A stretch of 64,000 bases of DNA. Origin: Apoda limacodes (taxonomy: Eukaryota > Arthropoda > Insecta > Lepidoptera > Limacodidae). Shown here in pieces: positions 1 to 40,900 of this stretch. The position numbers and the translations under genes were made by a program. The notes under the pieces are model-generated. The model ran no database searches. It saw only the letters and a list, made by a program, of their open reading frames with translations, and was not told the origin of the DNA. The stretch is taken from assembly GCA_946406115.1 (NCBI GenBank), contig OX291546.1:9975019-10039018 (forward strand), given 5' to 3'. Positions within the stretch are counted from its first letter, which is position 1, and every line of letters begins with the position of its first letter.

Positions 1-110
1 TACTTAATAAAGTGACCAATATCTAATACCTTTAAACGAGCAATTCTTGTATATATATATTTATCATCTAAATCTAGGAAACAACTTCAAAGGTTTCATT
101 TTTAGAAAAC

Positions 111-143
111 GTCGTTTTATCCGTGATTTCGGGATAAAACGAC
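111..143. repeat. Perfect 12-bp hairpin
   Basis: gtcgttttatcc at 111-122 is the exact reverse complement of ggataaaacgac at 132-143, with a 9-nt loop. It lies in intronic DNA. It is probably a repeat remnant; no function is evident. Confidence 0.6.
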
Positions 144-1499
144 TATAAATTGAAAAATATGACTCTTCCTGACATCTCCTGGCGAGTAATAATTCTTTTA
201 TTTTTACCGACACAGTAACACTAAAGCTACTTGACAATAGATGGCGTTGTAAAAAAAAAACGAGCGAAGCTCGGTCCTCCAGGTACTATGGATTAAGCTA
301 TAAAAAAATCAATATTAATTCTTGGGAGCGTTTTTCGCTAAAAATAAGTGTCGGTATATATGCTAAAGCGGTTGTAACCGAAGACACATTTGTTTAAAGG
401 TAAAATTTGATAGGCAACGGTCCTCACCATGATAGTTGCGTATGGAATCCGTATGCATAATGCAGTAATTGTCAAGGCGAGCAATTTGTACTTTACGGAA
501 AATTATCTTCAGAAATGATACTCAACATAGGTGGTCCCGTATGCTGTACTGGAGCTCTGGTATCTAGAGATTTTATTAAGAAATACTTTTATGCGGCTCA
601 GAATTGGACGGAACGTCCACATTTAAAATAATGGCGAATGAATCACACTCGGATGTTGGCCCCAAGCTTCAGGCCCCTGGGATAAGTAATAAAAACAATT
701 AAACCAATTACTACTGAATCAGTATATCTGCCAAGCGCCTGTACATACAACGATCGATAAATTAAAGAGTTATATTATAATATATTTATATGAGCAACGT
801 CTAGCATGGGTTTTGACAAAATTAAATAATAAAGAAATGCGTAGGTGACACTGACGTGTTTTATAACTACAGTCCCGTGGACCTACAAATTTTTTTTCGA
901 TTTGTTCCATTATTATCCTATTGCGGTTCTATAGCAGAACTACACCAGGGCCAGACCATTTTATATAACAATCACTAGATAAGTGTCTCAGGATATGTAT
1001 GTACCTATGCAAAGTATACAATTTAAATTGTTTTTTTTTTGTGATAAACAGGCGATAGAAGTAAAAATGCTAAAAAAAAGTTCGGAGTGCGTTTGGATAT
1101 TTTTGTTTAGTCAAAGATTTTACTATCCTTTGTAGCAATTGATATTATTGTATTATTATCAGAGAAAAGGACACCCCATTTTTAATAACATTTTTTTTAT
1201 TAAAGTACAAAATTTGAGCGATTGCAATATTTTTTTTAAACGGTAAAATCTTGTTATTAATGTTATGTGAAACATATAAGTATATAATTTGTATTACTGA
1301 TTTTAATTTTTTCTATTATCTACCTCTTAAAAGACAATAGTTAATTACTAGTAATCTAAAAAAATAAAATAAAGGTAATTAAATATAGATGGACTTTAAA
1401 AAGCAAATTGGCCGCCCTTTCCGTTGCTGACACCCCTCGTCACATCGCTTGCCCGCGCTAATACTTCATTATCGCTGACTTTTTTGCTTGGCTCCTCAG

Positions 1500-1612
1500 G
1501 TTCGTAGCGTGATGTTAAATAGCCTATAACCTTTCTCAAAAATCGGGCTATCAACGCAAAAAAAATCAAATTTGACTTGTAGTTCCAGAGATTAACAAGT
1601 TATAAAACGAAG
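1500..1612 (+). repeat. Dispersed-repeat fragment
   Basis: The stretch 'agcgtgatgttaaatagcc', followed by a 'gggctatca' segment and a 'tagttccagagattaac' segment, resembles the 3' part of a non-autonomous repeat I recall as very common in Lepidoptera. A similar tail is seen at about 41420-41560. Class not determined. Confidence 0.35.
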
Positions 1613-1812
1613 TATAAACTCAGCTTCATTTTCTTAGTATGGATTGAAACTTATAACATAACCTACCGTGAAAGTTCAACCGAGCGACTATTTGTTATAT
1701 CTTTCATTTCACATTAGCTATATTATTTTGATGAAAGAATATGATATTTTGTTTTCTAAATTCTTAATTTTTTTAGCTGGCACTTAGTAATAGTTCATTT
1801 TGATGTTTCCAG

Positions 1813-29662
<27,850 letters not shown>

Positions 29663-29748
29663 ACTTATTTCCTTTGCCGCCATTTTGCGTTATTGTAAAT
29701 AATCCTGTGTTACTGTATATTTTTAATTTTAATATTTAAATTAGCCTT

Positions 29749-29754
29749 AATAAA
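29749..29754 (+). other. Polyadenylation hexamer, proximal
   Basis: AATAAA 87 nt after the distal dynamin stop; could end a short 3' UTR. Confidence 0.45.
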
Positions 29755-31976
29755 TTTGGACCATAAGGTCAAAACGAAATTATGAAATGTTACCTAGTGT
29801 TTGAATGTATTAAAAATGTTAAAAATGCACTCTATAAGTGTGATAATGTTATTGGACAATAATCAAACTGTATTAACATCGCTGTATGTGACTGTACGCT
29901 TAAATTGTTGTTAGTAATGTGTTCGTAAAGCACTATAGACTGACATATTTAAAAGTTGCACACATATTCATGTCAGGAGTGGGTAAACAAATAATTTTAT
30001 CATAAGTGAGACTAGGATTGGCAAGTAATCAAATAGGTGCTACAAGCACCTTGCACATTGTATAGATATTGTAGCTGACTGTTGTTATGGCATTTATAAT
30101 ATTTCTAAAAAAAAGTTATGACCTACGTCGGGCATTGGACGCATCACAGAGCCGTGGCTTAGTGGCAAGTTCATTATTGATATCATATTTTAAAACATGT
30201 AGAATTCTATGTTTTGTGTTTAAAAAAATCCTTATATCAATCAGTCAGGAGAGGACGTGTACGGGTCCAGCCATGGCTCAGACATAGGTATATAACTATG
30301 TCGTCGTAGGTTATAGCGTAAGTCTTTCTTTTTAATTTAGGCACTTGAAGTAGTTATTACCCGGCGCGTGGACCAACAAGGTATTAAATGCATAGAGATT
30401 TAAATACACTAGTCAAATATTTAAATATATTTTTTCAACCTTTTTTAATTTTATGGTTTGTTTCATTTGGTTCATTTAATATTAAAAGAAGACTGGATTA
30501 ATTAAAATAATGTTTCCGTTTGTGATCCTAAATGATGATTACGATTCAATTTTAAAGTAATTATTTTGTATGGTCAGACTGAAATTTATCATAAGAAATC
30601 AGAAGCGAATTCTTTCTAGATATAACTAGTACTGAAAACCAGACTGGTTCACCTGCAAGGTCGTTAAATTTTGATTATAATTGACATTACATAACATGAT
30701 AGCCAAAAGAATATACGAACGTTTTAGGTATTTTGATACTTAAGCAGGTATAATTTCAAAAGTGTTTGACCACGTTTTTATAATTAAAATATTTTTTATG
30801 CTTATTAGATTCTTTATTAAATCATTAAATCGGATTATTAAAATCATAAGCATATTTGTTATGATACTACATGTGTAGCTCATACAACAACGCTCCATAT
30901 TTTTTCTACTTCTCACATCACAAAAAATAGTATTTAAATAAATTATCTTTAATCAATATTCAAAAATAATATGAAAGGAAACGCAGTTTTATTATAACTG
31001 ATAAATAAAAATTACCTGCATATAACTAATTTTTGTAATTCAGTAAAATAAAAAGACGTTTGGTTCTGCAACAGTTATAGAATACGTCGCTGGGTTACAA
31101 CGTTATGTAAAAAATGGACTAAAACTTTTAAAGAATACAATTCGCGACAAGGCTGCTAATGTATAAATTCCACACTTGTTTTTCTCATTTACTGATTAAA
31201 TACTGTTAAATTTTCTGTGGTTTCCAAAAATCTCTATAAATAGTTTTATAAATTTAAAGTCTTATATAAGACCATTTGCATAAAAAACTAGAATAATTAA
31301 TCATTACAATTTAACGAAAATCTAGCAGTGTGCCTAGATATTTATTTGTAGACTCTTCTTCGAAATTAAGTGGTGTTTTATTTGAATTGTTAAAAATAAG
31401 TGAGTAATTAATTTGTATGAAGCAACGCTACATCGCCACGAGGCGCTGCGAATGGCATTCACTTAAGGGACTGCTAGTGCTTTTTTATATATTTGTTTGA
31501 CTTTATATTAAGAGGCCTAAACTAACTAGCGCCACCATAACATGTTTTTGAGTCCTACTTAGAACGAATTTAAAAAGAAAAACGCTACACTCTTTTTTTT
31601 CTGGCAGTCGTGTAAGACGAGCAATGTAAAATAAAAAAGTACAGAAGTTATTTTAAGAACATTTTGTGTACAAAAAAAGATACTTGTTAACTATAGTTTT
31701 CATATTTTGTAATTTGTTTTATACTAGATAGAAAACGTGTAACGATTGGGCTAGGTAGTCGGTCTTAGCGCCTTAAAGTGTTTATGTGTTTTACGTCTCT
31801 TAAATATTTATTATTTGTAAGACAGTGTGTATTAACATCAAGTGGCATTGTATTTATGTTTACTTACATTCCTGTTTTTCTTATTGTCCACGCGCCTGGT
31901 TTATAAATGTATATATAATTAGATATAATACATAAATGGACCTGTTTATACCTTGTATACTATTGTATGCAATTGT
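29755..31976 (+). other. Probable long 3' UTR of dynamin
   Basis: No coding signal. The segment leads to an AATAAA at 31977 followed by a GU-rich run, so it may be an extended 3' UTR. A SINE-like A-box stretch ('tggcttagtggcaa') near 30153 and a MITE copy (31138-31450) lie inside it. Confidence 0.4.
31138..31450. repeat. Long-palindrome MITE copy 1 of 3
   Basis: Shares 'cataaaaaactagaat', 'tttgtatgaagcaacgct'-like ends and overall order with 44450-44825 and 49084-49355. Ends with 'cgccacgaggcgctgcgaat', a variant of the terminal 'gattcgcggcgcctcgcagc' of copy 2. Confidence 0.65.
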
Positions 31977-31999
31977 AATAAATGTGTATATGTATGTGA
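31977..31999 (+). other. Polyadenylation signal, distal
   Basis: AATAAA at 31977-31982 is followed at once by a GU-rich stretch 'tgtgtatatgtatgtg', a textbook cleavage region. Probable end of the long dynamin 3' UTR. Confidence 0.5.
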
Positions 32000-33385
32000 A
32001 ATCTTTTTTTTTTAATTACCATAATATATGATCTTATATACCATATGACGTAAAAACTGTTTGAACGGATTTTATCGCGAAATTCACTTAAAAGTACTTG
32101 AAGTAAATTTGCTTTTTATGCTAGATACAGTACCTATTTTGTACTGTTTTATTTACGTATTGATTTAGATGGAGCTTTTTGAATCGGATTATTAGGTAAG
32201 AAGATTAAAAATTGATAATCTGTTGTTTTTCGGGTTTGTTTACATGCCCAAACACATGTAGACATACATAAAACACACGAAATTTTAAGCCAAATTAAAA
32301 AATATTTACGAAAGGATGATGGACATAAACGAATCGAACATGGTTAACGGTCCATAAGTAACATATAATTCGTAAGGTAATTTTACACAGGTCAAGGATA
32401 ATTTGGGCGCTTGTATCTATTTGTGGTCGGAAAGTTATTGCGTTTTAAGCATTTTCTAAGAAAGTTGATTTTAGGTGTCTTAATCTCAGCTTACAAAGTC
32501 ACAACCATATGCTGGGCTTGTAATATATATTTTTCAGTACAATTATAATTTTTCAGCCGAATGACGCCCACAGCTGGTACACAGGCCCTCTTTTAAGGAT
32601 CGCCTCAACGTGTGTGTTTATGATTGGCATTATGATGGTTTGATATGATTAATGTACTGTCACCTTAGCATGAATAGAAGTAATAAAACAAGTAAACATA
32701 GCAAGTGCCAACTTACTATCTACACTTATATTATGGAGGAATAAAGCTAAAGAAGTAAAGCCTGCATGTCTGTCCCAGCTACCACACGATAGATGTTATA
32801 TGCGCACAAGTGCTAACTATACTTTAAAAAAAGTCTTTTGCGGCATGTACTTATAATAATGCTGTATAATTATTATTTGTTGGATTGTTTCACATCAAAA
32901 TATCGTCTCAATAATTTGATCTGGATTTGACATAACGCGACTGAATACGGCCACGAAAAAGCTAGGCATTTTCATATAGTCAGCAAGGTATTCGAGTGCA
33001 GTTTGTCTATACCTATATTTCTGTAATAAATAGAAAATCGATAGATGTTTGCTGCAGTATGATCTTGCCAGTTTGAGCTGGTACGTGTTCAACTTTATTT
33101 TTTTTGTTCTTATAAATCTATTTTGTTGTAAATCTTATTTAGGAATGCTTCTGCACAGTGCGTACATGAAATTGAGATGGTTGCAGCAATTTTAAAGTCA
33201 GTAAACATTCGGTAGTGACTTTTTGTGACGAATGGCGTTTAAACTGGCCGTTTCGATTCAGCTACCTACCAGCACAAGGTTACTGATCGAGCTTCATTAG
33301 CTTGTTCAGCGGTCAACTGCGTCTCTTGTCTCCTTTTTTGGTTGGACAAAGATTTGATAACCACATGCTTTATTATCATCTAAAC

Positions 33386-33678
33386 CAGGGATTTCCAAAG
33401 TGGTCGATATCCCCCTTGGGAATAAATCAACAACACAAGTTCTTATTTTTAACTTACAATTAAAAATTAAATTAAATTAAATATTTCGTGTGCCAACTTG
33501 TTATAAGAATGACTAATATTTTAATGTTTTTTTCAAAAATAATTACCTACTCAAGTATTTTTACGTAATTAGTATTAACAATTATTAGGATTTTTAAAGT
33601 AATTTGGCCATGGGGGTCTGAGGCATCAGTTCATTTTGGAAAAGGGGTCTTTTGTCCAAAATAGTTTGGGAATACCTG
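33386..33678. mobile_element. hAT-type MITE with 8-bp target duplication
   Basis: Terminal inverted repeats 'cagggatttccaaagt' and 'agtttgggaatacctg' have the form typical of hAT elements. Flanks are 'atctaaac' (33378-33385) and 'atctaagg' (33679-33686), a degenerate 8-bp duplication (6 of 8 identical) as expected for hAT. 293 bp, no transposase. Confidence 0.8.
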
Positions 33679-34205
33679 ATCTAAGGTGTCCCTGAAACCT
33701 CGGTCCAGTAGGAATACATCATTTGATTGTAGTAAGCAGTGTAATGGACGCTCTTCGTCATTCATAATATCACCAATGATATTTTCATCTGTCTTACGAG
33801 TAGCTGCAGCCTATGGCCTCATTACATCTAGTATGGCCAGATGACTGTCCATTTGTAATGAATACAAACGGAAATGTAGAAAATATTAAGTACTTTTTAA
33901 GTATTTCATGTATTTAACTATGTGTATCTCCGAACTGACTATTATTAGAGACTGGTCACTAAAAAAAATATAATTCATCTTGGTAAGACCTATCAAACGA
34001 AACTTAAAAAAAGAATGGCTATAGGAGCGGCTACCAAAAGGCCCATTGTCTTTTATGCGCAAATATATTCATAGCTTATACAAAAATTTATAGTTGTGCC
34101 TACGGAATTACATTTCTATTTAGTTTTCACTATTCCCCACGGATCAACTAGTTGTGCCGTTTAGTCGGTCGGTGGGTAATGAACATTTTCAACAGTTTCT
34201 ATTTT

Positions 34206-34447
34206 TTACCGTTCTATATATAATAAATAAATAAATAATAATAATAATAAAATTTTTTGGACACTACACACAGCGCACACTACACACTTTTTTTTTGTAA
34301 ATAATACAAACGTATCGTACATAAATACACCCAGAATCAAGACAAGCACAAATGTTTATATTATGACAAAATGTTTGTCCAGTGCGGGAATCGAACCCAT
34401 ACGCTCTGCTCAGCCGCTGGCCACACTACCAACTTGGCTGCGATATA
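34206..34447 (-). repeat. tRNA-derived SINE, minus strand, with microsatellite tail
   Basis: Read on the minus strand: A-box-like 'cagccaagttggtag' near 34440, exact B-box in 'gggttcgattcccgc' near 34396-34382, a body, then an A/T-simple tail (34206-34250 on the plus strand, (ATAA)n/(ATA)n). Confidence 0.65.
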
Positions 34448-36240
34448 TCCCTTTAAATCGGAACGCTACTAAGCAAAATGACCTATACCGAGTTTAACAG
34501 AACTTGCGTTAGATAGGAACTTCATAGGGCCTGCGCTGTATTGCCAGAACGTGCGAAAACGCTACGAGCTTATGGAACCTTCATACTTACAGGCACAAAT
34601 TACCGTGCGTGCGTCCGAACCACCTCTGTGCGTACATTCGCCTTGCTGCCTACCGGTCAGCCGGCAACGCAAGCTTTCTACACGTTTAGATGCTAAATGT
34701 AAACAAATGTAATTTTCGGTTCCTAATCCTAATTAAAACTTCTAGCGGTTCTCTCTTTGCCGATTTTTGGTATGAACCATTTTCCCCCCACTTCAATATA
34801 CTTAAAAGGTATATTAAAAGGCCTTCTAGAGTATACCAACATGAAATTGTAATTGATGAAGAGGAATTGAGCTATCTAAATGAAGCTAGTAACACGTGGG
34901 TGTGAATAGGAATAAAATAGAGACACGATGACACACGAGTAGACATGGTCAACTTACGTTGATACGAAATTCTTAGTCAACAGGGTATATGAATTGACGA
35001 CAGTGGATGGCAGAGTCGAATTTTCTAGGTTCGATTACAGGTAGGTGCAACAAACGTAACATGGATGCCGGCAGAATATTATAAGGTGGTTCATTTGCGT
35101 ATACATTATACCTGTAAACCTTATTTGATTTGTATACAAGTCAAATAGGGTTTAAAGCTTATATAGAATAATAATATTTCGAAGCCAGATGAGAAAATAC
35201 CTATTAATTAGCTAGCCTCACAACCTAGCTACTACGGTTGTCAAACGACTCCTTTGTAACCTATCTATAGAAATACTTATTATCACTTTTTTCTCAAGTC
35301 GGTGTCACATCAATAATACAGCTATTTATATAAAACAACTTTAACGATATAAAAGCGGACACTATATTTCGGTTAGGCAGACATTAAAGCCACAACGGGA
35401 ACGCCTCACGGATACCGCAAAGACAAAAACAGTGTCCATTATTACAATTTAATGAAGAGAAAAGGCCATTAGGGACTACCTACTGTATGGAATGGAGTTG
35501 ATTAAAACGTTGAGAGTCGCGTCGGTGCCGGCTGCAGGGACCTAGGAAACTAATCGTCCCGACACGATTTTGATTATGTGTGATTGTTATATTGTATCAA
35601 TCATTTCCCCTATCAAATTATTTAGTGATAGTTCGGTAATTGTGATGGCGTCGCCTTGCCACAATGATGCCCGGAAACGTTAACTCGCAGTTAGTTTCGG
35701 GTTGTTACTCGATGAATTGTAATTCATATGCTATTACTAAAGGATATTAGAGACAAATTGTCTTTTTTGTGGATGGTACCTACTAAACCAATTTTGTTTA
35801 TTAGGTAGGCACCTAACACTTGGATGATGGTTACCAACTCCATTAAAGTACGTTAGTACTTACTTGCATATCACAGATAAATCGTCCGTAAAGGTAGGTA
35901 CGTTTAGGGCAAGAAACGCGTTTCTTTTTAAGCTCTCAAAACTAAATTTTAGTGTAATAAATACATAATTCTGATGAATATACATTTTTACCACGTAATT
36001 TATTTACAGTCTATTAAATGTGCATGCATTATGTAAAAACTACGTTCATAACTTCAATGAAAAAAAATAATTGCTAAATTAAAACAAATAAAACTCATAA
36101 GTATACTTAAGTTACATAGGTAGGCACTCGTGCTAGTTTTAAATTATATTCTCATCGGCAGGAAATATCATTAAAATAAAATATAGGTAAAAAGGTAAGT
36201 TGTTAGTTGGCGGTTATATTATTTATTTACTAGCTGCTGC
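34448..36240. other. Intergenic, no gene recognised
   Basis: Contains an open frame at 34690-34905 with no recognised motif, and a weak B-box-like 'ggttcgattac' near 35029. Otherwise AT-rich sequence without clear features. Confidence 0.6.
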
Positions 36241-36255
36241 CCGCGACGTCGTCTG

Positions 36256-37838
36256 TTTTTTTTTTCTGATCTGACTATGCAGTTGGCTGTTGCAGCCATT
36301 ACTGCTTCACCGTGCTTTTTGGGGCGAGACTGAAGGAGCCTCAGCCCATATGGCGCCTAACGCGTGAGTCTCGAACCCGAAGGTGAGTCACCGCCAGGAG
36401 GGGAGTTCCCCGTTACGCGGGTACGGTTGCGATTGAGTGGGGGCGAGAAGCGCCCCGGCACTCTTTGATACCTCGTGTATCCTTGTGGGCCTCGACGAAC
36501 CCGGGGACGTCGGCGTCGTGTTTGGAGGGAGGCCCTATTCGGGGAGGTCGTAGAGACTAATCTCGCTATCCGGACAGCGAGATCGTCATCTGGGGCCGTT
36601 AGTTCGTGCCGAGGCCGCCTAACTATAGTTTTACGACCGTGCCCGGGTCGATCGGGGGGATGATACGTTGTGGATTGCACAATTAATTGATTCGGGTGAT
36701 TTTGCGTACGCTCGAAAAAGCGGACTGCCAGGTCTTTGAAATATTGGGGAATCGTGGGGAGTTAAAAGTCTCTGCGTAGGTCCGCATTGCGGACGTACCA
36801 AGAGGCCCCAGAGGCCGCTCTGAGAAAGCGGTTTTGGAGGGTCTGAAGTTTGCGGAGATTGCGCTTGGATAACGCAGACTACGCTAGCATAAGCTAGTAT
36901 GGGGCGGATGCAAGTTGTGTAAAGATTCAGCTTATTTCTAAGCGACATCTTACTGTACTTGCCTATCATGGGATAAAGACGACCGAGGACAAAAGCGGCT
37001 CGGTCTCTGACTATTTTGGTGTGAGCGTGGAATTTCAAACGACTATCCATGGTCACACCGAGATATTTGGTCTTATTTTGCCAGGGATTGGCACGACCGA
37101 AGAGAGAGAGGGGAGGTGGCCGCGGATGGCAGCCTACGGTAAAGAGGACGGCAGAGCTTTTGTCGGGATTCACCTCGATTCTCCATTTCCGAAACCATTC
37201 GCCTAGGGCGTTGATAGCGGGTTGGAGTCTCTTAGTGATTCGACTTACTTGCCTATTGGTGGTATAGAGAGCGGTATCATCCGCAAAGAGGGCTAGATGG
37301 GTACCTATCGTTTTAGGGATGTCGTTGGTGTACAGAAGGTACAAGATGGGGGCGAGCACGGACCCTTGCGGGACTCCTGCTTCTATGGGACGGGGGGAAG
37401 AGAGAGTGCCTTCAACTTTGTAGCGAAAGCTACGACTCGACAAATAGTCACGTATGATGAGCACGAGACGATCTGGCAACTGAAAGTTGTACAGTTTAAA
37501 AATTAAACCGTTGTGCCAGACTTTGTCGAAAGCTTTCGCTACATCGAAGAAGACAGCGCCCGTGTGGCGGGTCTTACCTAATGCTGGTTGGAAGCCAGTG
37601 AGAATATGTTCCGTTATGCGGAGGACTTGATGGACGCATGAGTGTTTGGCACGGAAGCCGAACTGCTAGTCTATTAAAATGCCTCTGGAGACTATAGCGT
37701 TCCGTAGGCGAGCGAGGAGTTCATAGAGTTTACCAAGGGCCTTTAGTAAACTTATAGGGCGATAGGAGGACGGCTCGATACGAGCTTTGCCTGGCTTATG
37801 GATTCCTATAACAGTTGCATCTTTCCATTGAGAGGGAA
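36256..37838 (-). mobile_element. 5'-truncated jockey-like LINE with 10-bp target duplication
   Basis: Minus strand: RT motif A region FFDVAKAFDKVWHNGL, GVPQGSVLAPILYLLY, catalytic F-A-D-D at 37273-37287 and the thumb KTKYLGVTMDSRL, with an in-frame TAG near 37667 and frame breaks after ASVVC (near 36870). The 3' end is a T-run on the plus strand (36256-36265), i.e. its poly(A). 'acgtcgtctg' flanks both sides (36246-36255 and 37839-37848). Nearest in style to the jockey clade. Confidence 0.9.
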
Positions 37839-37923
37839 ACGTCGTCTGTGTGAACGCTATACTATAAGATCACTCTTTGTGAACAAAACCATAGCGTGAT
37901 CTAATTCGACGCCAGCGCCATCT

Positions 37924-37958
<35 letters not shown>

Positions 37959-40900
37959 CCACTAAGGTGGCAAACAAGCTTACGGCCCGCCTGATGGTAA
38001 GCGGTTACCGTAGCCTATGGACGCTTGCAACACCAGGGGTATCACTTGCGCGTTGCCGACCCTTCAGAAATCTAATAACTTCTTTCTTGAAGAACTCCAT
38101 ACTGTAGTCCTTGCAGAAAACCTTGGCAGGGAGCTCCTTCCACAACTTAAGCGTTCGCGGGAGGAAGTTTCTCTGAAACCGCACTGTACGCGACCATTTA
38201 GGTTCTAAAGTGTGAGAATGAATTCCCTGCCGATGGCGAGCGGTGCGATGGTAGAAAGTAGCCGTGGGCATCATTTCGAACAATTCCTCAGAACACAACC
38301 CATTGTACAAGCGGTAGAACACACACAGTGAGGCAAAGTCTCTCCTCAGACTTAAGGGCTCGATACCGCAAGTGAGTTTGGGATCGTCGACAATTCTCAC
38401 AGCCCGTCGTTGAACCGAGTCAAAAGGGTCAAGCTGGTATCCGGGTGCACCTGCCCAGAGATGGCAGCAGTACTCCATATGGGGCCGAACTTGCGACTTG
38501 TAAAGTAACAACCTTTGCCCCGACGTGAAGTACTGCTTCGCTCTGTTGAGTACACCAAGTTTTTTGGACGCCAGCTTTACCTTATCTTGTAAATGATCTC
38601 GGAACTGAACATCGCTGGAGATGTCGACACCAAGGATCCCAATGCTCTTGGAGATGGAGAGGGGAGTGTTCTGGAATTGTGGGACCACAGTGAATGGAGT
38701 TTTCTTAGCGGTGAACGCGCACACTTGTGTCTTTGTAGGGTTGAATCGGACCAAGTTTACCCGTCCCCAGTCAGAGACCTGGGACAGTGTGGTCTCGATT
38801 TGAGACACAAGTTCTCCGCGGTTTTCCTCCACAACGGAACGAGGGATGTTTGCACGACCCGTGTAAAAAGCGTCTCCAGTACTGTCATCTGCATAGCAAT
38901 GTATGTTGTTGATGTCCAACATGTCATTGATATGCAGTAGAAACAGCGTAGGAGACAGCACAGAGCCTTGCGGGACACCAGCATTAATGTCCATGCTATC
39001 AGAGCAACTACCGTCAACTACGGCTCGTATGCTTCTGCCGGACAAAAAGCTAGCCACCCATTTGCACAAACCCTCGGGCACTCCGTAAGAAGGCAACTTC
39101 GATAGAAGACCGCGGTGCCAGACCCGATCGAACGCCTTCGCTATGTCTAGGCTACATGCCAATGCCTCCCCCTGACTCTCAATGGCTAGTGCCCATCGGT
39201 GTGTGAGATACACTAGAAGGTCACCAGTCGAGCGACCGTGGCGAAAGCCATATTGACGGTCACTGACCAGATCGTGTACTTCTAGGTATCTTAAAAGCTG
39301 TGTGTTGATCACACGCTCAATCACCTTAGAGAGGAGAGAGGTAATAGCGATAGGCCTGTAATTCGATGGATCTGATCTATCGCCCTTTTTGGGCACCGGG
39401 TGTACATTCGCAGTCTTCCATGTAGACGGAAATTGCCTAGTGTGGTAGGAAAGCGCGAAGGGTTGCGTGAGTACAGGACATAACTCAGGAGCACACTGCT
39501 TAAGCACCACTGCTGGTATACCGTCTGGCCCACTCGACTTATGAACGTCTAGAGAAAGCAACGCCCGCCTGACCTCCCGCTGCGTTATGGAGATTTCCGG
39601 CATGGACTTACCGCACCACGGTATAGTAGGTGGTACAGCGCCTTCATCGTTCATATTCGAGTTCGAGGCAAAGAGACTGCCCAGTAGATCGGCTTTCTCT
39701 TTAGCACTATGGGCCAAGTCACCATCGGTCTTTCGCAGTGGTGGTAACGACGACTGGCAGAAGTTCCCTTCGGCAGCTTTGGCAAGCGACCAGAAAGCAC
39801 GACTCCCAGAAGGATAGCTCGCAAGTCGCCCACCTATTTTGCCGATGAATTGGAATTTTGCTCTGGCAGTTGCTTTCTTACTGAACCTCGAGGCAGCATT
39901 TAATTTGCGTTTTAACTCAGAAATATTCGGATCCTTATTATAACGAGCCGTGTTCCAAGCCTCATATGCATTTTGCTTAAGAATTTTAGCTTTTCTGCAA
40001 GACCTATTAAACCACGGTCGTTTTTTGACGCCGGCAGCTACTCGCGGGTTAGGAATATAGCATTCCATACCAGCAAGGATTGTCTCAGTGACTGCGGCTG
40101 CGCAGACGTCAGGATCTTCTGAGTTAAAGCAGATCTGCCTCCACGGGTACGATGCGTAAAATTCACGCAATCCATCCCAGTCTGCCGACTTATAGTGCCA
40201 CACACGACGCCAGTTAGTTGGCCCAGAAGGATCAGGTTGTGTGCATGACACTTGAGTCCGAACGAGACAGTGGTCTGAGGAGCCAAGAGGCGCATCCACT
40301 GAGACGGAGTACCCGTCCGGACGAGTAGACAGCAGAAGGTCCAGTAAGGAGCTCGTATGTTCCTCTATATCTGGTATTCTCGTTGGAGAAAGTACCAGCT
40401 GAGAGAATCCATAGGTCAGAGCAAATTCATGAGCAGATATCCCAGCATAGTTATTGGTTCGAGAACTAAGCCACTCGCGATGGTGGGCGTTAAAGTCTCC
40501 CAAAATAACTAGTTCTGCTGTGGGATATTGCTCTAGAACTTTGTCAGTCGTCAAACTCAGGTGCGTGAAGAGTCGAGTAACGTCCGTGTCACCGCTATGA
40601 GACCTGTATAGGCACGCATAGATACGAGTGTGGCCGCCGTAATCTACGCGCACCCACAATATCGACAGGTCCCTGTCTTCAAGGCTATGAAGGCGGCGAC
40701 AGCAGATATCCTCCCGGACGAACATACATACACCGGCACGACTCATAAAATTGTGTTCGAGTTTGTAGCCGGGATAATGAAGGTATGATGTGTCGGCCGG
40801 GCAGGATATCTGCGTCTCCGTTAGAAAAAGAATGGTCGGCTGCGCAGTTTCGAGATGGTGGTGGACTGCGTTAAGATTTGCGTGAATACCCCTGATGTTG

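Larger units (their letters stand above)
1..1812. other. Non-coding: upstream intron of dynamin gene
   Basis: AT-rich sequence before the first recognisable dynamin exon; it must be intron because that exon opens inside a codon. It contains a short perfect hairpin (111-143), fragments resembling dispersed lepidopteran repeats (around 240-300 and 1500-1612) and one unexplained open stretch (461-628). The exons encoding the first ~128 residues, including the P-loop, are not in the window. Confidence 0.8.

Noticed and set aside
1800..1812. Start of a short gene at the TTG/ATG near 1800
   Set aside because: These codons are intron and acceptor sequence; the exon begins at 1813 in mid-codon.
36475..36663. 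Arg/Gly-rich plus-strand open frames across 36475-37506
   Set aside because: Shadows of the minus-strand jockey-like LINE.
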